In this document: positions 7,926-17,302 of the stretch, one piece after another | Layout of the letters: each line of letters starts with the position of its first letter | Position numbering within the stretch: the first letter of the stretch is position 1 | Source of the DNA: Defluviitaleaceae bacterium | Lineage (GTDB): Bacteria; Bacillota; Clostridia; Lachnospirales; WRAX01 | Direction of reading: 5' to 3' | Assembly: GCA_009785595.1 (NCBI GenBank) | Contig: WQVZ01000014.1 | Coordinates: forward strand, 1 to 34,472 | DNA length: 34,472 nt | The notes under the pieces: model-generated | Told to the model about the DNA's origin: nothing | Databases searched by the model: none | Seen by the model: only the letters and a program-made list of their open reading frames with translations | Translations under genes and position numbers: made by a program

Positions 7926-7954
7926 ATTATAGCAGATTGTAACGACCGGCGCAA
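7926..7954 (-). promoter_or_regulatory. Promoter of holA
   Basis: On the minus strand TTGCGC (7954-7949), 17 bases and TATAAT (7931-7926), between the comEC stop and the holA start. It would allow holA expression independent of comEC. Confidence 0.55.
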
Positions 7955-7955
7955 C

Positions 7956-10331
7956 TTATTGTCCCGCCATGGTACGAATTTCCATGCTTTGGCCGCTGGT
8001 GCGCACCAATATTGCACCTCTTTCGGCGGTGACGTGATATGTTACGCCGTGGTCGTAAAGTCGGCGGGTGACAGAGGGATGCGGATGGTGAAACATATTG
8101 TTGCGCCCGGCAGAAATTATGGCTTTTTGGGGATTAACCGCCTCTAAAAAAGCCTGGGTTGTGGATGTGCGCGAGCCATGGTGGGCCACCTGGAGAATAT
8201 CTGCCGATAAATTGCCCCTGGTTGCTAAATAACTTTCCGCGGCGGCCTCAATATCTCCGGTAAATAATATGGAATGGCCGCCGTGTACCATGCGCAACAC
8301 CATGGAAGAGTCATTTTCGCCTGACGCAAGCCGGGCGCCATAAGGAAACAGCACATACAGCCGGGCATCGTAAAATTCTATTACATCCCCGGCGGTGACA
8401 TAGGTGACAGTCGCGCCGGATAATTCTGCCGCGTAAAGTAGCATGTCATACATATAATAATCCGGCTGGCTGTTGGCCCTGGCTAATATCAAATGGTCTA
8501 TGCGTCCGGCAAACAGGGCTTCGGCTATGCCAAGGGAGTGGTCGCGGTGGTTGTGGGTGACAATGGCCGTAGCTTGGCCTATGCCGCGATAATTCAAATA
8601 AGGCATCACCACAAAACTACCCATATTTTCGCCAACATCGCGGCCAAAAACACCGCCGCCGTCAATAATAAGCCCGCTGCGGCCGCGGGAAATTACGGCG
8701 GATTCGCCTTGACCAACGTATAGGAAAGTAGTGTTGATGTAAGGGCTTGCGGCGCCGATAATAAACGAAGTGACAAAAGCCAAGACAAATCCCGCAAAAA
8801 TGTAGGGGCGGCATTTTGACGCCCAAGTATGGCCTGTGTTAAAAGTGTGTATGAAAAATACAATGGCGGCGGTCATCATAACCATAGCAAATAAGCCCGG
8901 CCGCCCAGTGAGGATTGTTGAGAAAGGCAGACGCAGGGAGGTGTTTATCACAAAGTTATAAACAGTCAGCAAAATCCATATGGGAAAACCCAGGATGGTA
9001 GCCGCAAACATGCCAATGCCGCCGAAAATGCCCACGATAGCCATAAGAAAACCCAGAACAATAACAAAAAACACACTGGGCATAAGCAGAAAGTTAACCG
9101 GGGGCGACAGGGGCGAAAATTCAAAGAAGATATAGCTGTTGACGGGTATGTATGCCATATTGGCGGCTATGGTGCCTGCCAGATATTTTTTTACATACCA
9201 GTTTTCTAAAAACGGCCGCGAACGTGGCCAGCGGGCCGCCAGCATGTCCAATGCCTTTTGGGTGGGCGTTGTGGCAAAAACAAGGGCGGCCACCACGGAG
9301 AACGAATAGATAAAACCGGGGTCGAAAAGAAACAGAGGCTGATATAGCAGCAGAATTATGGCCGCAATGGACATGGATGTAGGGGTGTCGTTTTCGTAGC
9401 CCAACAGGCCGGAGGCTATAAGAGCAATGCCCATGATAGATGCCCGTACCGTAGCCACGCCGGCACCGGTAAGTATGGCAAAAGCAATGATAAAAAGTAT
9501 GGTGATGAGGGAGCGTTTTTTAAGACCCATGCCGAAAAATTTTAGGCTGCGCTCCACAAAAGCCACCAGCACCGCCACATGCAGGCCGGATACCACCAAA
9601 ATATGGAACATACCAACGGCACGATAGGCATCTCGCACATCACTGTCCAAACCGCTTCTATCGCCGACAATCATGGCTTTCATTATGCCGGCCATTTCCG
9701 GTGGCAGCACCTGGTCAAAAACATCTGCCAGATGCATACCAAAATTGCGTATATGTAGGGATAATGTAAGATTTACCTCATAAGCACGCACGCTTTCGGC
9801 AAAAATTTTATAATCTATGCCCCGGCTGCGCAAAAACTGAAATTCGTTAAAACCACCGGGGTTGCGCACACCATCCAAGGGCAGCAAGTATCCCGACACT
9901 ACAACACGCTGGCCCAGTGCGGCTTCTTCACCTTCGGGCAAAAAGGCCATAACACCCACCGCAGCATAATGCACATCAGCCGCTGGGCCTATGCGGAAAG
10001 TGGAGGTATGCAGGGCCACCCGCTGGCGGCCTGTGCGGGTTAGGGATATATCCTGCACAACACCCTCTATGCGGACAAAACCATGGCGTTCGGCTACTTC
10101 TTCCAATGTCGCATCACGTGGTGCCAGAGCGGACACAACAAAAAACGCCCCCAATAGTGCAAAGGCAGGAAAAATAAGGGCGATTTTGCGTTTATATGCG
10201 AAAAAATAGGTAATTGCCAAGGCGCAGACAAGCAGGGCGAAAATTAGCAAATGCTCATACAAGCTAAAATACCGCCCAAAGACGATGCCGCCCACAAGAA
10301 AAACGACAGCCCCAACCATTGGTCTTGCCAT
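7956..10331 (-). CDS. comEC: ComEC/Rec2 DNA-uptake channel
   Basis: ComEC forms the inner-membrane channel for single-stranded DNA during natural transformation. The protein has 791 residues. It has N-terminal membrane segments and a DUF4131-like soluble domain. The competence domain contains the hallmark FHILVVSGLHV at about residues 242-252. A C-terminal metallo-beta-lactamase-like domain has THNHRDH at about 592-598 and VGQGES before it. ATG at 10331 has GGAGG five bases upstream; GTG at 10337 is too close. A family 1 repeat is read in frame at residues of about 504-511 (ASKCRPYI), in the linker between the two domains, and keeps the frame open. No other competence genes are visible here. 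Confidence 0.94.
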   Translation of the reverse strand: MARPMVGAVVFLVGGIVFGRYFSLYEHLLIFALLVCALAITYFFAYKRKIALIFPAFALLGAFFVVSALAPRDATLEEVAERHGFVRIEGVVQDISLTRTGRQRVALHTSTFRIGPAADVHYAAVGVMAFLPEGEEAALGQRVVVSGYLLPLDGVRNPGGFNEFQFLRSRGIDYKIFAESVRAYEVNLTLSLHIRNFGMHLADVFDQVLPPEMAGIMKAMIVGDRSGLDSDVRDAYRAVGMFHILVVSGLHVAVLVAFVERSLKFFGMGLKKRSLITILFIIAFAILTGAGVATVRASIMGIALIASGLLGYENDTPTSMSIAAIILLLYQPLFLFDPGFIYSFSVVAALVFATTPTQKALDMLAARWPRSRPFLENWYVKKYLAGTIAANMAYIPVNSYIFFEFSPLSPPVNFLLMPSVFFVIVLGFLMAIVGIFGGIGMFAATILGFPIWILLTVYNFVINTSLRLPFSTILTGRPGLFAMVMMTAAIVFFIHTFNTGHTWASKCRPYIFAGFVLAFVTSFIIGAASPYINTTFLYVGQGESAVISRGRSGLIIDGGGVFGRDVGENMGSFVVMPYLNYRGIGQATAIVTHNHRDHSLGIAEALFAGRIDHLILARANSQPDYYMYDMLLYAAELSGATVTYVTAGDVIEFYDARLYVLFPYGARLASGENDSSMVLRMVHGGHSILFTGDIEAAAESYLATRGNLSADILQVAHHGSRTSTTQAFLEAVNPQKAIISAGRNNMFHHPHPSVTRRLYDHGVTYHVTAERGAILVRTSGQSMEIRTMAGQ
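8802..8824 (+). repeat. Family 1 repeat, GCA variant, in frame within comEC
   Basis: GTAGGGG end and hairpin with one mismatch (GACGCCC). On the minus strand it is translated as part of ASKCRPYI, between the competence and lactamase-like domains of ComEC. Confidence 0.85.
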
Positions 10332-10408
10332 AGCCACCTCCGGGTCCGATGGAATCAGTTTGCTGGTAGTTGAAGAGAATGTTTATAATATACCAAATGC
10401 TAAACATA

Positions 10409-10780
10409 TCAGCAAAATAAGCACCAAAACACCCCATACTTATCAATCAATTCAAATTGGCATTCTGCATATCCGCATGGTTCTTCCAGTGCAGACCAAA
10501 TCATAGCTCCATCTTTAAGAACATTATATGCCTTTTGTATTGCTGCCTCCTGCCCTTTTTCAAAATGAAAGCAAAATTCCATTGTCATGCTGAAAGCTTT
10601 ATTTTTGCTCCACTCAGTAAATGCTATTATCTGCCCAAACGCTTCCATTTCGGCATGTGCGACGCTATTATCGGGATTTCGGTGGTCACACAATATTTTA
10701 CCGTCAAATGCTTCCTGATAAAATTTTATGGCTTCATCACAATTTGTAATATAGAGTTGAAACATAACTCTTTTTAACAT
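10409..10780 (-). CDS. VOC-family (PhnB/glyoxalase-like) protein
   Basis: The product has 123 residues and the features of a PhnB-like vicinal-oxygen-chelate fold: the start FQLYITNCDEAIKFYQEAF, a central AHAEMEAFGQIIAF strand pair and a C-terminal YGVFWCLF. Such small proteins include metal-dependent enzymes and binding proteins, and the substrate cannot be told from sequence. ATG at 10780 has GGAGG seven bases upstream. A promoter (TTGTAT, 17 bases, TATACT) lies at 10842-10870. It sits between comEC and the transferase gene without an obvious link to either. Confidence 0.83.
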   Translation of the reverse strand: MLKRVMFQLYITNCDEAIKFYQEAFDGKILCDHRNPDNSVAHAEMEAFGQIIAFTEWSKNKAFSMTMEFCFHFEKGQEAAIQKAYNVLKDGAMIWSALEEPCGYAECQFELIDKYGVFWCLFC

Positions 10781-10841
10781 TGCAGTTCCTCCGCAAACTT
10801 TTAAACACTGGCAGCAGGTGCGCGCCATAAAGGACACAGCC

Positions 10842-10870
10842 AGTATACCACCAAAATATGAACAATACAA
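10842..10870 (-). promoter_or_regulatory. Promoter of the VOC gene
   Basis: On the minus strand TTGTAT (10870-10865), 17 bases and TATACT (10847-10842), about 62 bases before the start codon and just past the stop of the transferase gene. Confidence 0.5.
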
Positions 10871-10873
10871 TAA

Positions 10874-12481
10874 CTACCAACTGGCTATGCTGCCATCACA
10901 CCTGGATTCCGTACCGCCGCACAGCACGCCGGTTTTTGGGTCGCGCCATATAATTTGTCCGCGGCCAAAGCTGCCGGATTCCGGGGGGATTTGGATGCGG
11001 TGACCAAGGTCTATAAGTTCTTGGGCGACATGTATCGGGAAAGAATGTTCCACGTGGAACATTTTGTCGGATATCCACTGCCAGCGCGGTGCATCCAGGG
11101 CGGCCTGGGGGTTGTGGCCAAAGTCCAATGTGTTCATGATAACTTGCAGATGACCCTGGGGCTGCATATAACCGCCCATTACACCAAAGGGGCCGATGGC
11201 GGTGCTGTTTTTGGTGAGAAAACCCGGGATGATGGTGTGATAGCTGCGTTTGCCGCCGGCCAGCGCGTTGGCATGGGCAGGGTTAAGGCTAAAGTCCGCG
11301 CCGCGGTTTTGCAGGGCAATGCCTGTTCCGGGGACAACAATGCCGGAGCCAAAGCCCATGTAATTGCTTTGGATAAAGGACACCATATTGCCGTGGCCGT
11401 CAGCGGTGGCTAGGTATACCGTGCCGCCGGTGCTTGGGCTTATAGGGGTGGGCTCCAAGGCGGTTGCGCCTATCCTACCGCGCAACATAGCGGCGTATTC
11501 TTCACTTAAAAACTTTTTGGTGGGAATTTTCATATGGTCTGGATCGGTGATAAATTCTTTGCCGGCGGTAAAGGCCAGTTTCATGGCCTCGAAAGCCTTG
11601 TGATATGTAGCGGGGCTGTCCTTTTCGGTGAAATTATAGTCTTTTAGGATGTTTAGCGCGATAAGCGCAACCAAGCCCTGGCCGTTGGGGGGCAGCTCCC
11701 ACACATCGTATCCGCGGTAATTGACGGATATGGGGCTGACCCATTGGGGCTGGAAACTTTCCAGGTCTGATTTGGTCAAAAATCCACCTGTTTTGGCAGA
11801 ATACGAGGCAATTTCATCAGCCAAGCGGCCGCGGTAAAAACTTTCCGCGCCGGTTTCGCCTATTTCTGACAAGGTGTTTGCGTGGTGGGAAGATGACCAT
11901 ATTTCGCCAGCCTGTGGCGTGCGGTCGTCTGGGGCAAACACATCAAACCACGGGGCAAATTCCGGCCCGTTAAGGCGTTTGTATGCGGCATATGCCCGTT
12001 GCCAGCCCTTGGCCACTGTTGGTGCAATGGGATGGCCGTTTTTTGCGTAATTTATGGCGGGGGCCAGGCATTGGGCCAGTGTCAGCGCACCAAAGCGGGC
12101 GGAAAGGGCCGCCCAGGCCGCAGGGGCACCGGGGACAGTTACGGGTGTCCAGCCCATTTTTGGCATATCACCATGACCCAGGGCGCGTACCGCATCTATA
12201 TTGATGCTTTGGGGCGCCGGGCCGGAGCTGTTAAGACCAAACATTTCGTTTTTCATCCACACAATGGCAAAGGCGTCGCCGCCAATGCCGTTGGATGTGG
12301 GTTCTACCACCGTAAGACAGGCCGCGGTGGCAATGGCAGCATCTACAGCGTTGCCGCCTGCCTGCAACATGGCCAGTCCGGCTTGGGCTGCCAGGGGGTG
12401 GGATGTAGCCACCATGCCATTTTGGGCATAGTGTGGCACGCGGGTTGTGGGATAAGGGTTGTGGGTCGGGTTGAAATTCAT
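10874..12481 (-). CDS. Gamma-glutamyltransferase-family Ntn hydrolase (YwrD-like)
   Basis: The family cleaves gamma-glutamyl or related amide bonds after self-cleavage that exposes a catalytic threonine. The protein has 535 residues. AGGNAVDAA lies near residue 41. The predicted processing site is before Thr354 (TGGT/VYLATADGHGN), followed by FGSGIVVPGTGI. The motif GGKRSYHTIIP replaces the usual serine-rich oxyanion segment of classical Ggt, as in YwrD-like members. No signal peptide is visible, so it is probably cytoplasmic, unlike secreted Ggt. AGGAG lies seven bases before the ATG. The true substrate is uncertain. Confidence 0.88.
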   Translation of the reverse strand: MNFNPTHNPYPTTRVPHYAQNGMVATSHPLAAQAGLAMLQAGGNAVDAAIATAACLTVVEPTSNGIGGDAFAIVWMKNEMFGLNSSGPAPQSINIDAVRALGHGDMPKMGWTPVTVPGAPAAWAALSARFGALTLAQCLAPAINYAKNGHPIAPTVAKGWQRAYAAYKRLNGPEFAPWFDVFAPDDRTPQAGEIWSSSHHANTLSEIGETGAESFYRGRLADEIASYSAKTGGFLTKSDLESFQPQWVSPISVNYRGYDVWELPPNGQGLVALIALNILKDYNFTEKDSPATYHKAFEAMKLAFTAGKEFITDPDHMKIPTKKFLSEEYAAMLRGRIGATALEPTPISPSTGGTVYLATADGHGNMVSFIQSNYMGFGSGIVVPGTGIALQNRGADFSLNPAHANALAGGKRSYHTIIPGFLTKNSTAIGPFGVMGGYMQPQGHLQVIMNTLDFGHNPQAALDAPRWQWISDKMFHVEHSFPIHVAQELIDLGHRIQIPPESGSFGRGQIIWRDPKTGVLCGGTESRCDGSIASW

Positions 12482-12518
12482 AGGGGTTCTCCTTTCGCGC
12501 GTGTAGTAAATGCCGCCG

Positions 12519-13778
12519 CTACAGTAATTTTAGGTGAATTATAGGGGATCTTTTGGGTGGTGTTGCGGAAAATTCATATGCAGACAGCACCAAAATTTCT
12601 GCGGCGGCAAAATGGGTTTGGTTGTGACAGTGCAATTGGGCAAGGGGCTGGCCTTTTTCGGTGTATTCGCCGGGCTTGACATGAAAAATTATGCCATTAG
12701 TAAGCATATTGGCAGCTATGCCGCATTTTTCACCATCCATTGCGCTAACATAGCCCGATTGAGGCGAAAGCACACAGTGAGCCGGAGTTTTGCCGGACAG
12801 ACTTGCATTGCGCACATAATCCACATCGCCCCCTTGGGCTGCCACCATCTCCAGAAATTTATTGTAGGCCGCGCCGGTGGTGATGGCGGCTTTTGCCAGG
12901 GCTTTGCATTCCTCAATGCTGCCTTTATCACCAAGAAACAACATATGCGCCGATAATTCTATAGAAAGCTCCACCAAATCTGGGTCGCCATGACCTTTTA
13001 ACACTTCTATGGTCTCGGCAACTTCTACCCATTTACCCACACAACGGCCAAGTGGTGCATCCATTGCGGACACCATGGCGGCCATATTTTTGCCGCAGTC
13101 GCGACCAATTTCTATCATTATCTTGGCTAATTGGCGTGCTTGGGCCGGGGTTTTCATAAACGCGCCGGAGCCTGCCTTAACGTCCAGCAAAATAGAATCG
13201 GCGCCGGAGGCAATTTTCTTGCTCATAATACTGGCGGCGATGAGGGGCATACTGTCCACGGTGGCGGTGGCATCTCGCAGAGCATATATTTTTTTGTCGG
13301 CGGGAGCCAGAGTGGTACTTTGCCCGGCTATGCAAATGCCTATTTTGTTGACTTGGCGGATAAAGTCCGGCGGTGTGATATTCGTGGAGAAGCCGGGTAT
13401 GGACTCCAGCTTATCAATAGTACCACCAGTGTGGCCCAAAGAGCGGCCGGACATTTTTGCCACGGCAAGACCCGCGGCGGCAACCATTGGGCCGACAATA
13501 AGGGTGAGCTTATCCCCTACGCCGCCGGTAGAGTGTTTGTCTACTACGGGCAGGCCGATGGCGGAAAGGTTGGCGATTTCGCCGGAATTTGCCATAGCCA
13601 TGGTTAGGGCGGCGGTTTCCCGGCGATTAAGACCGTTTAGACAAATGGCCATCAAAAGGGCGGCCATGGGGCCGTCGCCTATTGTGCCGTGGGTGTAGCC
13701 GTCCACGGCAAAGGCTATTTCGGCGGCTGTCAGTGCGCGGCCCTGCTTCTTTTTGTTGATGATGTCAAAAATACGCAT
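12519..13778 (-). CDS. pdp: Pyrimidine-nucleoside phosphorylase
   Basis: The enzyme splits thymidine, deoxyuridine or uridine with phosphate to give the base and (deoxy)ribose 1-phosphate. It has 419 residues. The family signature SGRSLGHTGGTIDKLES lies at residues 110-126 and the phosphate/base-site motif KHSTGGVGDK at 81-90. ATG at 13778 is chosen (GAGG five bases upstream); GTG at 13784 is too close to the binding site. The gene lies 21 bases downstream of cytidine deaminase, giving a short pyrimidine salvage pair. Choice between pdp and deoA (thymidine-specific) is from the Bacillota context and is not certain. Confidence 0.93.
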   Translation of the reverse strand: MRIFDIINKKKQGRALTAAEIAFAVDGYTHGTIGDGPMAALLMAICLNGLNRRETAALTMAMANSGEIANLSAIGLPVVDKHSTGGVGDKLTLIVGPMVAAAGLAVAKMSGRSLGHTGGTIDKLESIPGFSTNITPPDFIRQVNKIGICIAGQSTTLAPADKKIYALRDATATVDSMPLIAASIMSKKIASGADSILLDVKAGSGAFMKTPAQARQLAKIMIEIGRDCGKNMAAMVSAMDAPLGRCVGKWVEVAETIEVLKGHGDPDLVELSIELSAHMLFLGDKGSIEECKALAKAAITTGAAYNKFLEMVAAQGGDVDYVRNASLSGKTPAHCVLSPQSGYVSAMDGEKCGIAANMLTNGIIFHVKPGEYTEKGQPLAQLHCHNQTHFAAAEILVLSAYEFSATPPKRSPIIHLKLL

Positions 13779-13799
13779 ACACACCTCGAAGCCTGTCTT

Positions 13800-14213
13800 T
13801 CAGGATTTTTTTTCGCTAAATCTATGGGGCAACAGGTCGTTTAGACTAAATTTACGCCACTTGTCGGCACTTTCTGCCACAATTACAATAAAATCTTCAC
13901 CACAAAACTCTGCCAGGGCCTGCCTGCACACACCGCAGGGAAAGCAGCTGTCTATCAAAGCATCACCGGGGCCGCCCACAACAGCAATGGCGGTGAAGCT
14001 TGTAATGCCCTGGGATACGGCCTTAAAAATGGCGGTGCGTTCGGCACAGCAGGTGGCGGTGTGGCCGCTTATTTCTATATTGCAGCCGGTGAAAGTGTCA
14101 CCGTTTTGTGCGAGCAGGGCTGCGCCCACCTTGAAGCCGGAATACGGAGAATAAGAGCTCCGGCGGGCGGCGATGGCTTCTTCTATTAGCGTTTTAAGTA
14201 TCGACGCGTCCAT
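13800..14213 (-). CDS. cdd: Cytidine deaminase
   Basis: Converts cytidine and deoxycytidine to uridine and deoxyuridine, feeding the adjacent phosphorylase. The 137-residue length is that of the small tetrameric type. Zinc ligands are visible: Cys56 with the catalytic Glu58 in CCAERTA, and Cys93/Cys96 in PCGVCRQ. The substrate motif GCNIE is at 43-47. The N-terminal SPYSGFKVGAAL is typical. AGGAG lies eight bases before the ATG. It is followed closely by pdp and preceded by a phosphatase gene 16 bases away, so the three are probably cotranscribed. Confidence 0.95.
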   Translation of the reverse strand: MDASILKTLIEEAIAARRSSYSPYSGFKVGAALLAQNGDTFTGCNIEISGHTATCCAERTAIFKAVSQGITSFTAIAVVGGPGDALIDSCFPCGVCRQALAEFCGEDFIVIVAESADKWRKFSLNDLLPHRFSEKKS

Positions 14214-14229
14214 GGCAAATTCTCCTTTT

Positions 14230-14985
14230 CTACTCTAAATATAGTTTTTTAAGCTTGGTTATGTCTTCTTTGGTTATGCCCAGGGCTTGCTCTATATATG
14301 TTTCAAAGCTGCCGTACTCTGCATTAATAGCGGCAAAGGCGGCGGCCAGGTATTCTGGCTTAACATTATACAAAATAACCATGGCGGCCAGTTGTTCGTC
14401 ATTTAGACCTTTTGCCCGGTAGCCTTCCATGGCGGCGGCATTGGCCTCTTTGCGCTCCTCGTTGGTTTTTAAATAGTCCGCATAAATATCCTCGTCAACA
14501 ACACCCAGTATGCGCAAAAGCAGGGCGGCGGCAAAGCCGGTTCTGTCTTTGCCGTGGGCGCAATGAAACAGGATGGCACCGGTTTCGTTTGCCAGGCAGG
14601 CCCGAACAAAGTCCCTATAGCCCTTTATAGCGGAAGAGAGCGTTATATATCCATGGTAAAATGCCAGCATTTCGTCGTCCATGCGATGGGGGACCAGTCC
14701 GTCAAGCCATTCGTTGGGGCCCAGGGCGCGTCTGCTGTGGTTGTCCGCCATTACGTCTATGTTAAGATATACCACACTGTCAACTGCATCTGTTGGGGTT
14801 ATTTCTGTCTCCCATGGTCTGCGGAGGTCTATAATTTGCGCCAGGCCGTGGTTTTTTAGGCGTGCGATGTCTTCGGTGGTCAGCTCCGTGGGCACACCGC
14901 TGCGCAATAGTCTGCCCATGCGCAGTTTTTTGCCGCATGTGGTGGTGTGGCCGCCAAGGTCTCTGAAATTTATCAGCTTGCTCAT
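14230..14985 (-). CDS. Tyrosine-protein phosphatase (IphP-like, Y_phosphatase3)
   Basis: The 251-residue protein carries the cysteine phosphatase P-loop HCAHGKDRTG at residues 141-150, with nucleophile Cys142 and Arg148. The start INFRDLGG is the usual opening of this atypical dual-specificity family, and IIDLRRPWE is the second typical block. Members act on phosphotyrosine proteins, and some on phosphoinositides; the substrate here is unknown. ATG at 14985 has GGAGG nine bases upstream, and a promoter (TTGATT, 17 bases, TATACT) precedes it. It is the first gene of the leftward pyrimidine-salvage run. Confidence 0.9.
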   Translation of the reverse strand: MSKLINFRDLGGHTTTCGKKLRMGRLLRSGVPTELTTEDIARLKNHGLAQIIDLRRPWETEITPTDAVDSVVYLNIDVMADNHSRRALGPNEWLDGLVPHRMDDEMLAFYHGYITLSSAIKGYRDFVRACLANETGAILFHCAHGKDRTGFAAALLLRILGVVDEDIYADYLKTNEERKEANAAAMEGYRAKGLNDEQLAAMVILYNVKPEYLAAAFAAINAEYGSFETYIEQALGITKEDITKLKKLYLE

Positions 14986-15010
14986 CAATAGGCACCTCCC
15001 TGTAATTAAC

Positions 15011-15039
15011 AGTATAAGCTCTTGGCGCATAATAATCAA
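15011..15039 (-). promoter_or_regulatory. Promoter of the leftward phosphatase-cdd-pdp run
   Basis: On the minus strand TTGATT (15039-15034) and TATACT (15016-15011) are 17 bases apart, close to the sigma-A consensus, about 26 bases before the phosphatase start codon. It is divergent from the promoter at 15064-15092. Confidence 0.6.
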
Positions 15040-15063
15040 GTAAAAGCGGACGGCAAAACCGGC

Positions 15064-15092
15064 TTGCAAATATAGTGAAAATGTTTTATAAT
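15064..15092 (+). promoter_or_regulatory. Promoter of MoxR cassette 2
   Basis: TTGCAA (15064-15069), a 17-base spacer and a perfect TATAAT (15087-15092), 32 bases before the moxR start codon. The divergent arrangement leaves only 24 bases between the two -35 boxes. Confidence 0.7.
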
Positions 15093-15123
15093 TAGTCCCA
15101 AAGAAAACTGACGGAGGGCCGGT

Positions 15124-16128
15124 ATGGAGATTATTAAGGTGCAGGAAACCATAAATAGTGTTGTGACAAATATAGAAACAGTGATTTTAGGCAAGGCCGG
15201 AGAGATAAAACTGGTGTTGGCGGCGTTGTTGGCTGGCGGCCATGTGCTGTTGGAAGATGTGCCGGGTACAGGCAAGACAGTATTGGCAAAGTCTTTGGCC
15301 AGGTCATTTGACTGTGATTTTTCCCGGGTGCAGTTTACACCGGACTTATTGCCGTCAGAACTTACAGGCATTAATTTTTTCAGCCCAAAGACGGGGGATT
15401 TTACCTTTAGGGAAGGCAGCCTTTTCAGCAATATAATACTGGCGGACGAGATAAACCGAGCCACACCACGCACCCAGTCGGGCTTGCTGGAATCTATGGA
15501 AGAGCGGCAGATTACTGTGGACGGCACAACGTATCAACTGCCCGCGCCATATTTTGTCATTGCCACCCAAAACCCAGTGGAAACCCAAGGCACTTTCCCA
15601 TTGCCCGAAGCACAAATGGACAGGTTTTTGCTGCAGCTTAATTTGGGTTATCCCATAAAAGAAGACAGCGTGGAGATTTTGAAACGCTTTGTGTCGGGCG
15701 AGCCCCTGAAAGAAATTAAGGCAGTGTGCAGCAGCCAGACGCTGCTGGAGCTGCAAAAAGCCGTAAAAGACGTGTATATTCACGAAGACATATATAAATA
15801 TATAGTAGACCTGGCCCAAGGCACCCGCACCCACGAGGGCGTGGCACTTGGTATATCCACCCGCGGCATATTGGCCCTGGCAAAGATGGCCCAGGCATAT
15901 TGTGCCATAAACGGCCGGGGTTTTGTGACGCCACAAGATGTGCTGTACCTTGTGCCATATGTGTTCCCCCATCGTATTGTGCTAAAAGGCGGCGTACGCA
16001 ACCGCCAGTCGGCGGTACTGTCTATGCTGGATGAAATTATCGCAAACACCACGGCGCCGGTGGAAGACTGGAAAAGCGCGGACCCAAAGATGGATAGGGT
16101 TAAAGAGCGGAAGCTGCAACCGCTGTAA
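15124..16128 (+). CDS. MoxR-family AAA+ ATPase (cassette 2)
   Basis: A 334-residue AAA+ ATPase. Walker A PGTGKT is at residues 47-52, Walker B ILADEIN at 105-111, and sensor ATQNPVE at 147-153 followed by PLPEAQMDRF. GGAGG is six bases before the ATG. It heads the plus-strand run moxR, DUF58, DUF4129-like, sortase. It resembles the MoxR gene at 2073 over its full length but is more basic at the C-terminus, so the two are paralogues or old duplicates, not copies of recent origin. Confidence 0.94.
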   Translation: MEIIKVQETINSVVTNIETVILGKAGEIKLVLAALLAGGHVLLEDVPGTGKTVLAKSLARSFDCDFSRVQFTPDLLPSELTGINFFSPKTGDFTFREGSLFSNIILADEINRATPRTQSGLLESMEERQITVDGTTYQLPAPYFVIATQNPVETQGTFPLPEAQMDRFLLQLNLGYPIKEDSVEILKRFVSGEPLKEIKAVCSSQTLLELQKAVKDVYIHEDIYKYIVDLAQGTRTHEGVALGISTRGILALAKMAQAYCAINGRGFVTPQDVLYLVPYVFPHRIVLKGGVRNRQSAVLSMLDEIIANTTAPVEDWKSADPKMDRVKERKLQPL

Positions 16129-16154
16129 TTTTGCAATGAAATGAGGATGCCGTA

Positions 16155-17258
16155 ATGGTTATTGTTTTTATGGGTCTGGTTGTTTTTGGACTGGTTTTGT
16201 TGCAGGGTTATGTGTACCGCAAATTGTGGGACAAAGGCCTGTCTCTTAACATTCGCTTTTCTTCCAAGGAGGCCTTTGAAGGAGACAATTTGTTTTTGTA
16301 CGAAGATTTAACCAACAACAAAATTTTGCCCCTGCCCTGGGTTTTTGTCAAATTTAATTTGTCCAGGCATTTGGTATTTGAGGAACAGCAAGAGCAAAGC
16401 TGGGATTATCATTATCAAAGTGACTTGTTCAGCATATCCATGTACCAAACCATAAGGCGCAAGCTGCCCTTTGTGTGCAGCCGGCGTGGGTTTTATCGTT
16501 TGCGCAACATCAGCCTTACATGCAACAACCTGCTGCATACCCAGCGTTTTAACGGCAATGCGGAGTGTTTTTCGGAGCTGATGGTTTTCCCAAAGATGTT
16601 GGATAATTACGAGGAGCTTAGCGTATTGTACAAAACCCTGGACGCCACCATATTGTCCAACAGTCTAATAAACCCAGATCCTTTTGAATTTAAGGGCATA
16701 AGGGAATACCAACCCACAGACCCATTGCGGGACATAAATTTTAAAGCATCGGCGGTAGCGCAGCATCTTATGGTAAATATCCATGCGCCGACAAATGCCA
16801 AACGGCTGGAAATTGTGCTTAATTTAGAGCCGTACAGGGCTTATCCCCATTTTGATTTGTATGAACAAGCCATACGTCTGGCGGCTACCGTTGCTGGACG
16901 ATATATTGACCAAGACGTAAAAGTAGGGTTTTACACCAATGGCCGGGACGTCATGAGAGGCAAAGACATACGCGTACACGGCGGCAACAGCCCCGCCCAT
17001 CATTATTCTATATTGCAGGCCATGGCCCTTATTGGGCTGGGCTTTCCCGCCAGTCCCATTGCTGATTATCTAGACAATATACAGGACGACGGCGCGGTGT
17101 ATCTAATTATTTCCACATATCATGAGCCGGATTTTGTTGCCGCCATAGAAAGCATGGAAAACCGGGGGCTTGCGACCATGGTTGTGTTGCCCATAGAAGA
17201 GGGCATGAAAGTTGATATGGCGGAAACAAATAAGGTGAATGTGTGGACGGCGATGTGA
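16155..17258 (+). CDS. DUF58 domain protein (cassette 2)
   Basis: The product has 367 residues with one N-terminal membrane segment (about 2-18), whereas the cassette 1 protein has two. The DUF58 core is at residues 181-199, around EYQPTDPLRDINFKASA; here the usual HWK is NFK. The presumed partner is the MoxR ATPase 26 bases upstream. GAGGA lies seven bases before the ATG. The C-terminal half contains a VWA-like alternation of strands (LEIVLNLE, VYLIIS, TMVVLP). Confidence 0.88.
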   Translation: MVIVFMGLVVFGLVLLQGYVYRKLWDKGLSLNIRFSSKEAFEGDNLFLYEDLTNNKILPLPWVFVKFNLSRHLVFEEQQEQSWDYHYQSDLFSISMYQTIRRKLPFVCSRRGFYRLRNISLTCNNLLHTQRFNGNAECFSELMVFPKMLDNYEELSVLYKTLDATILSNSLINPDPFEFKGIREYQPTDPLRDINFKASAVAQHLMVNIHAPTNAKRLEIVLNLEPYRAYPHFDLYEQAIRLAATVAGRYIDQDVKVGFYTNGRDVMRGKDIRVHGGNSPAHHYSILQAMALIGLGFPASPIADYLDNIQDDGAVYLIISTYHEPDFVAAIESMENRGLATMVVLPIEEGMKVDMAETNKVNVWTAM

Positions 17259-17302
17259 AATGTTGCCGCCTTTAAACGGCACGGCACATAAGGAGGTACG
17301 TC

